A stretch of DNA of 18,585 nucleotides from RGIG7213 sp045545665 (GCA_045545665.1 JAZQBL010000002.1:1-18585); one strand, 5' to 3'. Shown: positions 6,042 to 14,633, counted from the first letter of the stretch. The notes: generated from the letters alone by a model not told the origin. A program made the numbers and translations.

Positions 6042-7364
6042 TTATTTTACGTTTCTCAGATCAATAACTCTCTTTGCCTTGCCGACAAATCTTTCAATGC
6101 TCTTCGGTTCGACGAGAGTTACCTTTATTTCGATACCGAGGATTGATTTTATCTTGTCGTGGACTTTGCGCTGGAGCGCTTCAAGCTCACCGTAACGTGC
6201 AAGAAGCGATGCGTCTATTATCTCGACCTTTACTTCAAGGCTGTCAGCGTATCCTTCACGTCTTACAACGAGCTGATAGTGGGGAGATATCTGCGAAATG
6301 CCTATAAGTGCGCTTTCTATCTGTGTCGGGAACACGTTTACGCCTCTTATCTTGAGCATATCGTCGCTTCTGCCTATTATCTTGCTCATACGTGCGGAGG
6401 TTCTTCCGCAGGCGCACGGCTCGTAATTTATATTGGTGATATCCTTCGTTCTGTAACGGAGCATGGGAAGTCCCTTTTTCGTGAGATTCGTCACGACAAG
6501 CTCACCTGTTGAGCCTTTGGGGAGAACCTCGCCTGTTTCCGAGTCGATTATCTCACAAAGGAAATGGTCCTCTGATATGTGCAGACCGCTTCTGAATATA
6601 CATTCGCCCGACATACCGGGGCCGTTAAGCTCACTCATACCGTAGTTGTCGGTTGCGAAAAATCCGTTGCCCCACTTCTGTTCTATCTCCATACGCATTT
6701 CGGGCGTTGAGCCTTCACTGCCCAGAAGTCCGAGCTTGAGCGCGTACTCGCTCATGGGGAATTCGATCGAATGTTCTCTTGCCGCTTCCGCAAGATACAT
6801 ACAGTAAGAGGGAGTTGCAACTATCGTGTCCGTCTTGAAGTCGCGCATAAATTTAAGCTGTTTTTCGGTGTTGCCCGAGGACGTGGGGACGACCGTCGCA
6901 CCTATTCTTTCAAGACCGTAGTGAAGACCGAGTGCACCTGTGAACATACCGTAGCCGAAGCATATCTGGACGATGCTTTCATCCGTTGCGCCTGCGGCAA
7001 CGACAAGACGTGCCACCTGCTCGGACCAGTTGTCAAGGTCCTCTTTCGTGTATCCCACGACCGTGGGGTTACCTGTTGTACCGGATGATGCGTGTATTCT
7101 TACGATATCCTTCATCGGTACGGAAAACATACCGAAGGGGTACGTGTCACGAAGGTCCGTTTTGTTTGTAAAGGGTATGTATTTTATATCCGACAGCGTT
7201 TTGATCTTTTCTGCCGTAACGCCCGCTTTTTCGAGTCTTTCACGGTAGAAAGGCACGTTTTTTGCGGCATAATCGACCATTGCCTTGAGTCTTTCAAGCT
7301 GGAGGGCTTCCATATCGGAGCGTTTCATACACTCCATATCTCTGTTATAAATGTTTGTTTTCAT
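6042..7364 (-). CDS. paaK: Phenylacetate--CoA ligase family protein
   Basis: About 440 residues, the usual PaaK length. It has the adenylate-forming core: ATP-binding loop SSGTTGNPT (93-101), DNYGMSELNGPG (A5-like), YRTKDIT (A7 region), and a C-terminal GRSDDMLKIRGVNVFPTQIE hinge typical of PaaK. The family converts phenylacetate or other aryl acids plus ATP and CoA to the CoA thioester, AMP and PPi. I chose the second in-frame ATG (7364): AAGGA lies seven bases before it and the N-terminus then matches the family. The longer form would start at 7382 with no good ribosome site. The symporter gene stops only a few bases upstream. Beside iorAB it could activate arylacetate for reductive carboxylation. 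The exact substrate is inferred. Confidence 0.88.
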   Translation of the reverse strand: MKTNIYNRDMECMKRSDMEALQLERLKAMVDYAAKNVPFYRERLEKAGVTAEKIKTLSDIKYIPFTNKTDLRDTYPFGMFSVPMKDIVRIHASSGTTGNPTVVGYTKEDLDNWSEQVARLVVAAGATDESIVQICFGYGMFTGALGLHYGLERIGATVVPTSSGNTEKQLKFMRDFKTDTIVATPSYCMYLAEAAREHSIEFPMSEYALKLGLLGSEGSTPEMRMEIEQKWGNGFFATDNYGMSELNGPGMSGECIFRSGLHISEDHFLCEIIDSETGEVLPKGSTGELVVTNLTKKGLPMLRYRTKDITNINYEPCACGRTSARMSKIIGRSDDMLKIRGVNVFPTQIESALIGISQISPHYQLVVRREGYADSLEVKVEIIDASLLARYGELEALQRKVHDKIKSILGIEIKVTLVEPKSIERFVGKAKRVIDLRNVK

Positions 7365-7384
7365 TTTCTTGTCCTTGTTCATAA

Positions 7385-8896
7385 TTATTCGGAAATTTCC
7401 GTAAGATAAAAATCATCGTTTGTTTCTTCCGTTTTCTTTACGGAATTGTATATTTTCGTTCCTATGAAGCAAAGAGGGAACGATACAGCCATTGCAAGGC
7501 AGGCAAAGTGCGGTCCCATTGACGAAAGCTGTCCTAAGGGAGTTTGTGCCGATATTCCGCCGAGCTTGCATACAAGCGGAGGCAGAGCCGTCAGAAATCC
7601 GCCGATCATGCCGACCCAGGCACCGAATCTGTTTATTTTTTTCCAATAGAGGGAAAGGATGTAGGGTGCCATAAACGAACCGGAGATGATACCCCAGGAA
7701 TACGACATCATAACGAGTATGGGCGTATCGGGCGTTATGGCGATGACGAATGAAAGCAGGATGAAAAGCACGGATACGATCTTGCAGACGGCGCCGACCT
7801 TTTCGCCCGATGCTTTTTTCATACAAACGGGTGATATGAAATCCATTGTAAGTGTTGTTGCCGCCGTTATCGTGATGGATGCAAGAGTTGACACCGATGC
7901 CGATATGAGAAGCACGAGTATTATACCGAGAAGTATCGTCGGCACTTTTGCTATAACGAGCATATTGGGTATGATGTTATCGTAAACACCGTCGGCGAAT
8001 GCATCGGGAAAAAGACGTGACAGAGAGCCGATAAAGTAACCGCCGCCTGCTATTATAAGGCAGAAAAGCGTTGATATTACGGTACCGCGTTTTACCTCTG
8101 CTTTGTCCTTTATGCCGTAGTATTTATGTATCATCTGAGGAAGTCCCCACGTGCCGAACGACGTCATAAGGACTGTTGCCCAAAGACTTACGTGATCTTT
8201 TGCCGAAAGGGAAAGATCCTTCGTTGCGTTTGCTATATTTTTTATACCGTCTGTGATACCGCCGACCTGCTCGGTCCTCATTATGACGATTATAAGGGCG
8301 ATAACACCGCCGACCATAACGATACCCTGCAAAAAGTCAGCCTTGAGCGTTGCCATATATCCGCCGAGAACGACGAGCACTGCCGCAACGCAGGCGATGA
8401 TTATACAGCACAGCATTTCGTCAATGCCGAGAAGAATACTGCACACACTCGTAAGTCCTTTGTAAACGGATGCCGAATACGGTATAAGGAATATGAATAT
8501 AACGAATACGCAGAACTGCTTCATTACCTTGTCGGAAAAGCGTTTTTCGAAGAACTGCGGCATCGAGCGTATATCGTGGCGCCTCGTTATATCTCTCGTC
8601 CTGTTTGCAAGAACGAGCCAGGCAAAGAGCGCACCGAATATAGCGTTGCCAAGACCGGGAAGTACGCCCCAAAGACCGTAGTTCCATCCCGTCGTACCTG
8701 CGTATCCGATGAACATAACTGCCGAAAAATACGCCGTTCCGTATGAAAAAGCGGAAAGCCACGCACTTGCGTTTCTTTTTCCCACTGCGAAATCGTTTAC
8801 GTTTTTTGCGTTTCTGCTTGAAAGCACGCTGACGATAAGCATTACTGCAAGATATACGGATATCGTGCCGTATATTATAACTTCTTTTGAGCCCAT
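7385..8896 (-). CDS. Sodium:solute symporter (SSS family)
   Basis: A 503-residue, very hydrophobic protein with about 13 predicted membrane segments, matching the SSS (PutP/PanF-like) fold. Family features include the N-terminal NVNDFAVGKRNASAWLSAFSYGTAYFSAVMFIGYAG region, GWNYGLWG, and the conserved core ISASVSTLASITITAATTLTMDF that contributes to the sodium site. The C-terminus is a charged cytoplasmic tail. AGGAC lies about eight bases before the start. It is tightly coupled to the ligase gene downstream, so the cargo is probably the acid that the ligase activates, such as an arylacetate. That substrate is inferred from context only; proline, pantothenate and other solutes are known for the family. 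Confidence 0.88.
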   Translation of the reverse strand: MGSKEVIIYGTISVYLAVMLIVSVLSSRNAKNVNDFAVGKRNASAWLSAFSYGTAYFSAVMFIGYAGTTGWNYGLWGVLPGLGNAIFGALFAWLVLANRTRDITRRHDIRSMPQFFEKRFSDKVMKQFCVFVIFIFLIPYSASVYKGLTSVCSILLGIDEMLCCIIIACVAAVLVVLGGYMATLKADFLQGIVMVGGVIALIIVIMRTEQVGGITDGIKNIANATKDLSLSAKDHVSLWATVLMTSFGTWGLPQMIHKYYGIKDKAEVKRGTVISTLFCLIIAGGGYFIGSLSRLFPDAFADGVYDNIIPNMLVIAKVPTILLGIILVLLISASVSTLASITITAATTLTMDFISPVCMKKASGEKVGAVCKIVSVLFILLSFVIAITPDTPILVMMSYSWGIISGSFMAPYILSLYWKKINRFGAWVGMIGGFLTALPPLVCKLGGISAQTPLGQLSSMGPHFACLAMAVSFPLCFIGTKIYNSVKKTEETNDDFYLTEISE

Positions 8897-8919
8897 GGTA
8901 AGATGTCCTTTTGTTAGTT

Positions 8920-9453
8920 TTACTTACTCTTTTTTTCAGGTAAAAGAGCGATGTTCTTTGTTCCGAGAACGTACATTATAAACGTTGCAAAAACGCTTAT
9001 AAACGGTGTTATCGTGTAAGTGAAGGGGTTCTGGTTCAGATCCGTTCCGTTTATCACGATGTTTTTGAAAATACCCAGATACATAGACTGAAGCATACGC
9101 AGTATGGCGTTTGCTATCGTGAAAAGGGTGTTTTCGCCGATAAAATGCCCGATTATTACGATGATACCGAAAACGAAGTTCGGCACGTTTGCCAACAGTG
9201 ACATATAAATGGGTTTTGCGTAATTTATCTTTACGTGAGCAACGTCGAGCCTTATTTTGTCGTTGCCGCCTATCTCCCATATGAAATCGTAAATTATGAA
9301 GATGTAAAGCAGTACGCCGATGACGCTTGATCCTACCATCAGAACAGGCGAGTTGATCGTCGCCATAGACGTAATAAGACCGTAAACAGCCATAGCGAAC
9401 TGAGCCAAAAACAGCTTTACCGAATCATAAAAATTAGACTTGAAAAATGACAT
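8920..9453 (-). CDS. Unknown polytopic membrane protein
   Basis: A 177-residue protein with four to five hydrophobic segments (roughly residues 15-35, 38-60, 88-112, 118-135 and 148-168). It ends in a short basic tail (PEKKSK). No family is recognised. The start at 9453 is chosen because GAGGAG precedes it at five bases; the longer frame from 9480 would read through the ribosome site. It is the first gene of the minus-strand run and is 23 bases from the symporter, so it is probably co-transcribed with it. A TATAAT on the minus strand (9489-9484) is a plausible -10, but the -35 is poor. It could be an accessory of the transporter, but nothing in the sequence shows this. Confidence 0.7.
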   Translation of the reverse strand: MSFFKSNFYDSVKLFLAQFAMAVYGLITSMATINSPVLMVGSSVIGVLLYIFIIYDFIWEIGGNDKIRLDVAHVKINYAKPIYMSLLANVPNFVFGIIVIIGHFIGENTLFTIANAILRMLQSMYLGIFKNIVINGTDLNQNPFTYTITPFISVFATFIMYVLGTKNIALLPEKKSK

Positions 9454-9558
9454 AGTTCTCCTCTTTAATATAATATACAATCTATTATACTATACACACT
9501 AAAATTATTACACAGTTATTATTTAATATTTTTTTAACAATTTAAAGGAAGCCCGCCT

Positions 9559-9733
9559 CAGTTATATTCGCCTGACGGCGAGTTATATTGTTTCGCAGTT
9601 ATATTTGGACTTCGTCCAAGTGAATTGCCTTCGGCAGTTTTGGAGCGAATATAATAAAACTGAAACCAAAGGTTTTAATATCACTTTGCCGTAAGGCAAA
9701 ATAAAACTGTGAGACTTGTCTGACAATATCACT
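9559..9733. repeat. Hairpin array D (degenerate)
   Basis: A second type of hairpin array: TCGCC/GGCGA (9568-9581), TTGGAC-TTC-GTCCAA (9605-9619), TGCC-TTC-GGCA (9626-9636), GAAACC-AAA-GGTTTT (9662-9676), TTTGCC-GTAA-GGCAAA (9685-9700) and AGAC-TT-GTCT (9713-9722). Linkers on the left are AGTTATATT-like; on the right they are AATATCAC (9677-9684, and again just before 9732) or ATAAAACT. The GAAACC stem and ATATCAC linker are shared with array A. Several units are broken, as expected of an older copy. Confidence 0.75.
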
Positions 9734-9783
9734 TATTACATTTATCTTTGAGATAGGTATAATTTTAAAGTATGTAACCCACT

Positions 9784-9816
9784 ATGACACTTTCAAGCCG
9801 AAAGTGTCATTTTTTA
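9784..9816 (+). terminator. Terminator-like hairpin, plus direction
   Basis: A perfect 11-bp stem, ATGACACTTTC (9784-9794) and GAAAGTGTCAT (9800-9810), followed by TTTTTT. No plus-strand gene precedes it within 700 bases, so it may block antisense transcription or be left from a lost gene. Confidence 0.6.
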
Positions 9817-9828
9817 TAAAAAGAAAAT

Positions 9829-9860
9829 AGGGAGAACACCTCTTTATGAAGTGTCTCCCT
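9829..9860 (-). terminator. Terminator, minus direction
   Basis: AGGGAG (9829-9834) and ACAC (9836-9839) pair with GTGT (9851-9854) and CTCCCT (9855-9860), with A9835 bulged. On the minus strand it is followed by ATTTTCTTTTT. It lies just after the leucine-rich-repeat remnant and probably also ends the transcript of the large surface protein. Confidence 0.65.
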
Positions 9861-9877
9861 GCGAAGCTCTTTTTTAT

Positions 9878-10015
9878 TTATGCACCGAAATTTACTGAAA
9901 TGTCGATATCGTCGATGCCGTCTATATTCTTCCACTGATCTTCACTACCGTTGAATTTTATCGTTTGGAGTTTTGAACAGAAGGAAAATGCGCATATCCG
10001 CTCGTTTAAAAGCAT
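9878..10015 (-). pseudogene. 3' remnant of a leucine-rich-repeat (LRR_5/BspA-like) gene
   Basis: A 45-codon open frame ends at TAA 9880-9878. It reads ...RICAFSFCSKLQTIKFNGSE followed by DQWKNIDGID and a final VNFGA. This is the pattern of the last repeat of BspA-like LRR_5 surface proteins: xIxxxAFxxCxxLxxIxFNGSxxQWxxI. It starts close to the stop of the 951-codon frame upstream but in a different reading frame, and it has no signal peptide or further repeats. It is therefore a decayed or truncated gene tail. The terminator that once served it is still present. Confidence 0.6.
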
Positions 10016-10037
10016 TTTCCGCGTTTTGGGCATTGTA

Positions 10038-12809
10038 TCAAATTTGCGGTCTTTGATCCTCTTTGCGTTTTTTTACAACAAAGACTGCCGTGCAGGAAAT
10101 TATGCCGACTGTGGCAAGTATCAGGACTGTTTTAAAAACAGTACCGCCGTTTGACGTATCTTCACTGTATCCGTCCGATACAGGCGAGCTTTCCTCGTTT
10201 TTCGTTTCTTCATTTGCCGAAATTGATGAGACCGCACCTTCGTATATGCAAAGCCTCGGAGTGCCTGTGCCTTTTATACCTATGATGAGTTTTTCCGCAT
10301 CAAACGAAGGATCAAAGCTTATGACCGTTTCCGTATCCGCCTTGACGTCCGCTATGGCGCACGTTTTTTCATTCGCTGACACCGCATAGACAAAAACCTC
10401 AACGCTTTCCGTGCCTGATTGCAGATAGTCTGCCTTTACCTTGATGCTCACCGTATTGTTTTTCAGATCTGCCCCTTCGGGAAGGCTCACCGTGGCAAAG
10501 CCCATTCCCGTACCGTTTGTATCAAAAGATGCAAAGAGCGCATCCCCGTCTGACGAAATTGCCGTACAGCCGACGCCTTTTTTCCATCCTTCAATGCTTT
10601 CGGCACAAAAAAGTGATTTTCCTCCGTCTATTTCTCCGTATGAAGTGTATGCAGGCTTTATCTTCAAGACGTTTGAAGAAAAGACCTCGTCGGGACATAA
10701 TTCATCCCAGGTGTCAAACTTAAAACCCTCGCAGTATTCATTTGTATACTTGTCCCTGTCGGACGTATCCATGTATTTGAACACTTTTCTGTGTTTGACA
10801 GCATCCGAAAAGGATACTGCAATGCATTCAACGGAGCTTTCGTAAAGCGAATAGAAATCACGCAGGATGCGTTTTGCATCGTCTTTGTAGCCGTCGAACA
10901 CGGCGTACACCGAAAATTTCCTCTGAAGTCCTGCTTTTGCAAGTGTTTGCAAAAGCCCGGGGGCTTTGTAATAGCTTCCGTCTTCTTCCGCCGATGCAAA
11001 TACCGTTATATCGTGAATGTACGGACAGTGTACGAGCAACGACAGCATAAATTTATGTGCGGGTATTTTTCCGTCTGCATCGAGTGAAAGCATTATACGG
11101 CTCGATGAATTTTCCCGCCTTGCGGCAATATATGCGGTATTCAAAGAAAGCTCGGCACATTCAAGTGCGTCCTTCATTCCGAACTCGCTTTTGTTAAGTC
11201 CCGTGCCTATGACAAAGCCGTTTACCGTACCGTTTTCACCGCCGTTATACCGTTTTGCTATAAACGATATGACCGACGGATACACCGTCATAAATTTTTC
11301 ATCGGAAAATTCCGTATGCGAACTCGGAGCTGATATGACGATATAGACCGCTCCGCCCGTTTCGTTTATTCCCGACACTCTTTCGTCGAGATATTCAACG
11401 GTATCACCGTTTATGAAGACCTCGTTTTCACCGAACGTATAGGAATACGGCGTTCTGTCTTCGGACACCGCAGCCGATACGTCTATTTCAAGAAAGACCG
11501 TGCCAGAAAACTCCGCGTACTCTCCGTACACGCCCTTTTTCGTGACAGGCGTTATAAACGCTCCGCCGCCGGCGCAGTTTTCGGGATCTTCAACGGTAAG
11601 CTCCTCGCACACCGTTTTAAGCTCTCCCTCTTTGTCATACATTACCTTATACTTATATAAAAGGTTATTTTCTTTTCCGTCAATTACGGGAAAAGTAAAG
11701 CTTTTTTCGCCCTGCAGATCAGCACGGTAGGGCAGGGAGGTCTCACTTTCTCCCGGAAGCATTCTGTAAAGGTAGACGGGATAGCCTTCGGGTACGTCGG
11801 CGTCTTCATACGAAACGGTTATGTTTTCGCCGTCCGTCGTGCACGTCCCCTTTGTTTCCTTTTCTTCTTCAAAATACGTGAAGGATATACCGAAAACGGT
11901 AAGCGTTCCTTCGGGCTTTGATGCAAACGTGAGTCTGAACTGTTCAAGCGCATCTGTTTTGTCAAGCGGGAACGTATACGTACAAAGCCCTTCTTTCAGC
12001 GCTTGCGTATGAGTGTGCGCTTTTGCGAAGCTTCCGTATTTATCCGTATACGCAAACGTGATCTTCTCGGCGTTCGTACCGTTGTTGACTGTTATACTTA
12101 CGGCGTTTTCATCGTCTTTCAAAAGACAGCCGAGTCTGTCTGTCGATGCCGATACGTCCTTTCCGCTGCAGTTGAGCGTAAGCGCATTTGAAGATATTTC
12201 GGCTTCAGCTCCCGATATTTCATATTCACGTGTGAAATTCGGTATTGAATCGCACGGTGCGTACGTGACGGATGCGTTCACGTAGTCAATACAAAAGCCT
12301 CCGCGCGACGCTGTGATCTTTATTCCGTCGGCTTTCTTTTTATTTTTCATTTCACGTATATCAAGGCTTGCGGTGTAATATCCGCCCGTCGGGATCGTTC
12401 CGTACGCCGTAAGCTCGTCGTCTCCCGAGGTGACGGTGACGGATATATCAATACTGCTGTCGGAAAAATTCCCAAACGTCGCCATAATGCCCGAATAAGG
12501 CGTTAAATTCTCATTTTCGAGAGGGAGATAAAGCTCGGCTGATCCATCCGATATGACGTTCATACAGCCCTCTCCGCACACGGCATCCGCTGCTTTTTCA
12601 AGCGTTACACCGTTGCTTGCCTGCCATGACGTGACACCGTTTTCGAAATCGTCAAGAAGCTTTCCGCACGTGTACGATACCTGCTCGGCGGAAACAAAAG
12701 GCGCAGTATACAACAGCGCCTTTTCTGTATCTTCTTCGGCGAAAGCAGGTACGTTTAAAAGCGATATTGTCAAAAGGCAGGATATTGCTTTTTGAAAAAT
12801 ATTCTTCAT
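10038..12809 (-). CDS. Large anchored surface protein, DUF5722/TIM-barrel-like core
   Basis: About 923 residues. A signal peptide ends near PAFA-EE (residue 23). A jelly-roll-like module follows (about 48-190; LLDDFENGVTSW resembles CBM11/CIA30-type openings), then a second similar module (about 200-330) and an FN3-like stretch (about 335-425). A 270-residue region (about 426-695) recalls DUF5722 glycosidase-like barrels: VFLEIDVSA, VEYLDERVSGINETGG, FIAKRYNGG, VNGFVIGTGLNKSEFG. Next is a third jelly-roll-like module (about 733-860), a Ser/Glu linker and a membrane segment (about 890-912) with a basic KKRKEDQRPQI tail. It is therefore an outward-facing anchored protein, perhaps carbohydrate-binding. 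The position where such barrels have Gly-Asn-Glu reads Gly-Thr-Gly, suggesting lost catalysis. The start may instead be the ATG at 12818. Domain names are from memory. Confidence 0.7.
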   Translation of the reverse strand: MKNIFQKAISCLLTISLLNVPAFAEEDTEKALLYTAPFVSAEQVSYTCGKLLDDFENGVTSWQASNGVTLEKAADAVCGEGCMNVISDGSAELYLPLENENLTPYSGIMATFGNFSDSSIDISVTVTSGDDELTAYGTIPTGGYYTASLDIREMKNKKKADGIKITASRGGFCIDYVNASVTYAPCDSIPNFTREYEISGAEAEISSNALTLNCSGKDVSASTDRLGCLLKDDENAVSITVNNGTNAEKITFAYTDKYGSFAKAHTHTQALKEGLCTYTFPLDKTDALEQFRLTFASKPEGTLTVFGISFTYFEEEKETKGTCTTDGENITVSYEDADVPEGYPVYLYRMLPGESETSLPYRADLQGEKSFTFPVIDGKENNLLYKYKVMYDKEGELKTVCEELTVEDPENCAGGGAFITPVTKKGVYGEYAEFSGTVFLEIDVSAAVSEDRTPYSYTFGENEVFINGDTVEYLDERVSGINETGGAVYIVISAPSSHTEFSDEKFMTVYPSVISFIAKRYNGGENGTVNGFVIGTGLNKSEFGMKDALECAELSLNTAYIAARRENSSSRIMLSLDADGKIPAHKFMLSLLVHCPYIHDITVFASAEEDGSYYKAPGLLQTLAKAGLQRKFSVYAVFDGYKDDAKRILRDFYSLYESSVECIAVSFSDAVKHRKVFKYMDTSDRDKYTNEYCEGFKFDTWDELCPDEVFSSNVLKIKPAYTSYGEIDGGKSLFCAESIEGWKKGVGCTAISSDGDALFASFDTNGTGMGFATVSLPEGADLKNNTVSIKVKADYLQSGTESVEVFVYAVSANEKTCAIADVKADTETVISFDPSFDAEKLIIGIKGTGTPRLCIYEGAVSSISANEETKNEESSPVSDGYSEDTSNGGTVFKTVLILATVGIISCTAVFVVKKRKEDQRPQI

Positions 12810-12843
12810 AAATTCCATTCTTTCTTCACAAAGTAAAGATTTT

Positions 12844-12957
12844 TTATTTTCTTCCGTATTTGCTTTCAAGGAACTCGACAGCTGCTCCGACACCGTCCTC
12901 GGCTTTGAGAAGTCTGCCCGTTTCCTTTGCTTTTTCTTCGTTTTTTATTTCCGAATT
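12844..12957 (-). pseudogene. Decayed 3' tail of a coding sequence, possibly HAD-type hydrolase
   Basis: Between TGA (12960-12958) and TAA (12846-12844) on the minus strand, 37 codons read ...KAKETGRLLKAEDGVGAAVE and end FLESKYGRK. The EDGVGAAVEFLE pattern recalls the C-terminal end of Cof-type HAD phosphatases (xxEDGVAxALExL). There is no upstream coding sequence to go with it. It now lies in the leader between the promoter at 12975-13003 and the surface-protein gene. The assignment is tentative. Confidence 0.35.
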
Positions 12958-12974
12958 TCAAATGTTCTTCCATA

Positions 12975-13003
12975 ATTTTAACACAAACAGTGAATAATGT
13001 CAA
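12975..13003 (-). promoter_or_regulatory. Promoter of the large surface-protein gene
   Basis: On the minus strand, TTGACA (13003-12998), a 17-base spacer and TAAAAT (12980-12975), with TG one base before the -10 (extended -10). The transcript would have a leader of about 160 bases that includes the decayed coding tail. Confidence 0.75.
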
Positions 13004-13153
13004 GAATAAAAAACAATAATACGGTCGCACACTTATTTTTTGTGAGCATATAATAACTTCGAGTACGTTTACGATTTGTTAATACAAAAAATCACGAGAA
13101 AAAAGGCTTTTCGATAATTATGTAAAATAATCATTAATTTTAAATTTTACCCC

Positions 13154-13182
13154 TTTAAAAAAAAGAAACTTCGTGCTATACT
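13154..13182 (+). promoter_or_regulatory. Candidate murA promoter
   Basis: TTTAAA (13154-13159), 17 bases, then TATACT (13177-13182) with an extended-10 TG (13174-13175). A TATAAT at 13187-13192 is an alternative -10, but its -35 is poor. Confidence 0.45.
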
Positions 13183-13292
13183 TATGTATAATCTATTCTT
13201 ATGCTCTTAACGAAAAACGAATTACGGCGATAACGTTTTTCTTGAATATATCGTAACGTCAACATCCTTCGCCGGGAAACGGATCATTGTCT

Positions 13293-14582
13293 ATGGAAAA
13301 TATTATAATCAACGGAGGGAATAAGCTGAGCGGCACAATTGAAGTCAGCGGAATGAAAAATGCCGCTGTTGCCGTTATTCTTTCCTGCCTCCTTATAAAA
13401 GATAAATGTACACTTGAAAATCTGCCCGATATAAGCGACGTACGCACGTCGTTTAAAATACTCGAAAGTATGGGGGCGATCGTAAAAAGACACTCGCCGA
13501 CGGTCATTTCCGTCGATTGTACGCACTGTAAGTGCGGAACGTCTCCTTACGACCTCGTACGTAAGATGCGCGCATCTTACTACCTTATCGGTGCGGAACT
13601 CGGAAGATTTCACAGAGCATCTGTCGGCTGCCCCGGCGGATGTGATTTCGGCATACGCCCGATAGACCAGCACATAAAGGGCTTTGAATCCCTCGGCGCA
13701 AAGGTCTCAGTCGAGGGCGGTTACATCGAAGCTGTAGCTGAAAACGGCGTCATCGGCAACCAGGTCTATTTTGACGGCGTTTCCGTCGGCGCTACGATGA
13801 ACGTCATCATTGCCGCTGTAATGGCGCAGGGTACGACGGTTATAGAAAATGCCGCAAGAGAGCCGCATATAGTCGATCTTGCAAACTTCCTCAATACCTG
13901 CGGTGCAAATATCACAGGCGCAGGTACTGACGTAATAAAGATAAAGGGTGTTCAGTCGCTCCACGGCTGTACGTACGCAATAATCCCCGATATGATAGAA
14001 GCGGGAACGTATATGATAGCTGCGGCGGCAACGGGCGGATGCCTTAAAATAAACAACGTAATTCCCAAGCATCTTGAGTCGATAACGGCAAAGCTTGAGG
14101 AAATGGGTGTTACTGTTGAAGAAGGCGACGATTACGTCACAGTATCGAGAAGCGGTCCTTTGAGCCGTGTGAACATAAAAACTCTGCCGTATCCCGGCTT
14201 TCCTACTGATATGAATCCGCAGATGTGCGTGCTTCTTTGTCTTGCAGAGGGCACAAGCTACCTCACAGAGGGCGTGTGGGATACACGTTTCCGCTACGTT
14301 GAAGAGCTGAAGCGCATGGGTGCAAATATCAAGGTCGACGGAAAGATCGCCATCGTCGAAGGAGGCACACCGCTTTCCGCAGCTCCTGTAAGAGCTGTCG
14401 ATCTCCGTGCAGGTGCCGCTGTGATAATCGCAGGTCTTGTTGCACCCGGAAGGACTGTGATAGACGATATATATCACATAAAGAGAGGATATGACGATAT
14501 CGTCGGTAAACTCAGAGCAGTCGGCGCCGACATAAAAGAAGTAGTCATCCCCGACGAGCTTTCCTACGAAAAAGCAAATTGA
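13293..14582 (+). CDS. murA: UDP-N-acetylglucosamine 1-carboxyvinyltransferase
   Basis: A 429-residue MurA/EPSP-synthase-fold protein of normal length. It transfers enolpyruvate from PEP to UDP-GlcNAc, the first committed step of peptidoglycan synthesis in the cytoplasm. Key residues are present: Lys22-Asn23 in SGMKNAA; the mobile loop VGCPGGCDFGIRPID with catalytic Cys117 (fosfomycin target) and Arg122; and the GFPTDMNPQ segment with the general-base Asp. The ATG at 13293 is chosen; a TTG six bases upstream is also in frame, and GGA at 13281-13283 can serve either. The CDFG after the catalytic Cys, rather than CAIG, is as I recall common in clostridial MurA, so it is not odd. It is a stand-alone gene with its own terminator. 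Confidence 0.95.
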   Translation: MENIIINGGNKLSGTIEVSGMKNAAVAVILSCLLIKDKCTLENLPDISDVRTSFKILESMGAIVKRHSPTVISVDCTHCKCGTSPYDLVRKMRASYYLIGAELGRFHRASVGCPGGCDFGIRPIDQHIKGFESLGAKVSVEGGYIEAVAENGVIGNQVYFDGVSVGATMNVIIAAVMAQGTTVIENAAREPHIVDLANFLNTCGANITGAGTDVIKIKGVQSLHGCTYAIIPDMIEAGTYMIAAAATGGCLKINNVIPKHLESITAKLEEMGVTVEEGDDYVTVSRSGPLSRVNIKTLPYPGFPTDMNPQMCVLLCLAEGTSYLTEGVWDTRFRYVEELKRMGANIKVDGKIAIVEGGTPLSAAPVRAVDLRAGAAVIIAGLVAPGRTVIDDIYHIKRGYDDIVGKLRAVGADIKEVVIPDELSYEKAN

Positions 14583-14605
14583 AAACAGTTTTGAAAATTA
14601 CGATA

Positions 14606-14633
14606 AAAACCGCAGATCACTCTGCGGTTTTTT
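14606..14633 (+). terminator. murA terminator
   Basis: Stem CCGCAGA (14610-14616) and TCTGCGG (14621-14627), a TCAC loop, preceded by AAAAA and followed by TTTTTT. Confidence 0.9.

Larger units (their letters stand above)
12958..13292. other. AT-rich divergent intergenic region
   Basis: It holds back-to-back promoters for the surface-protein gene (minus) and murA (plus). The roughly 150 bases between them (about 13004-13153) are very AT-rich. I see no gene, RNA or clear repeat there. Confidence 0.6.

Noticed and set aside
8126..8746. A 206-codon plus-strand frame opposite the symporter
   Set aside because: It overlaps a clear membrane transporter gene on the other strand, has no recognisable motif, and its composition is typical of antisense frames.
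13707..14477. A 256-codon minus-strand frame opposite murA
   Set aside because: It lies wholly within murA on the other strand, has no start signal, and shows no protein-like motifs.
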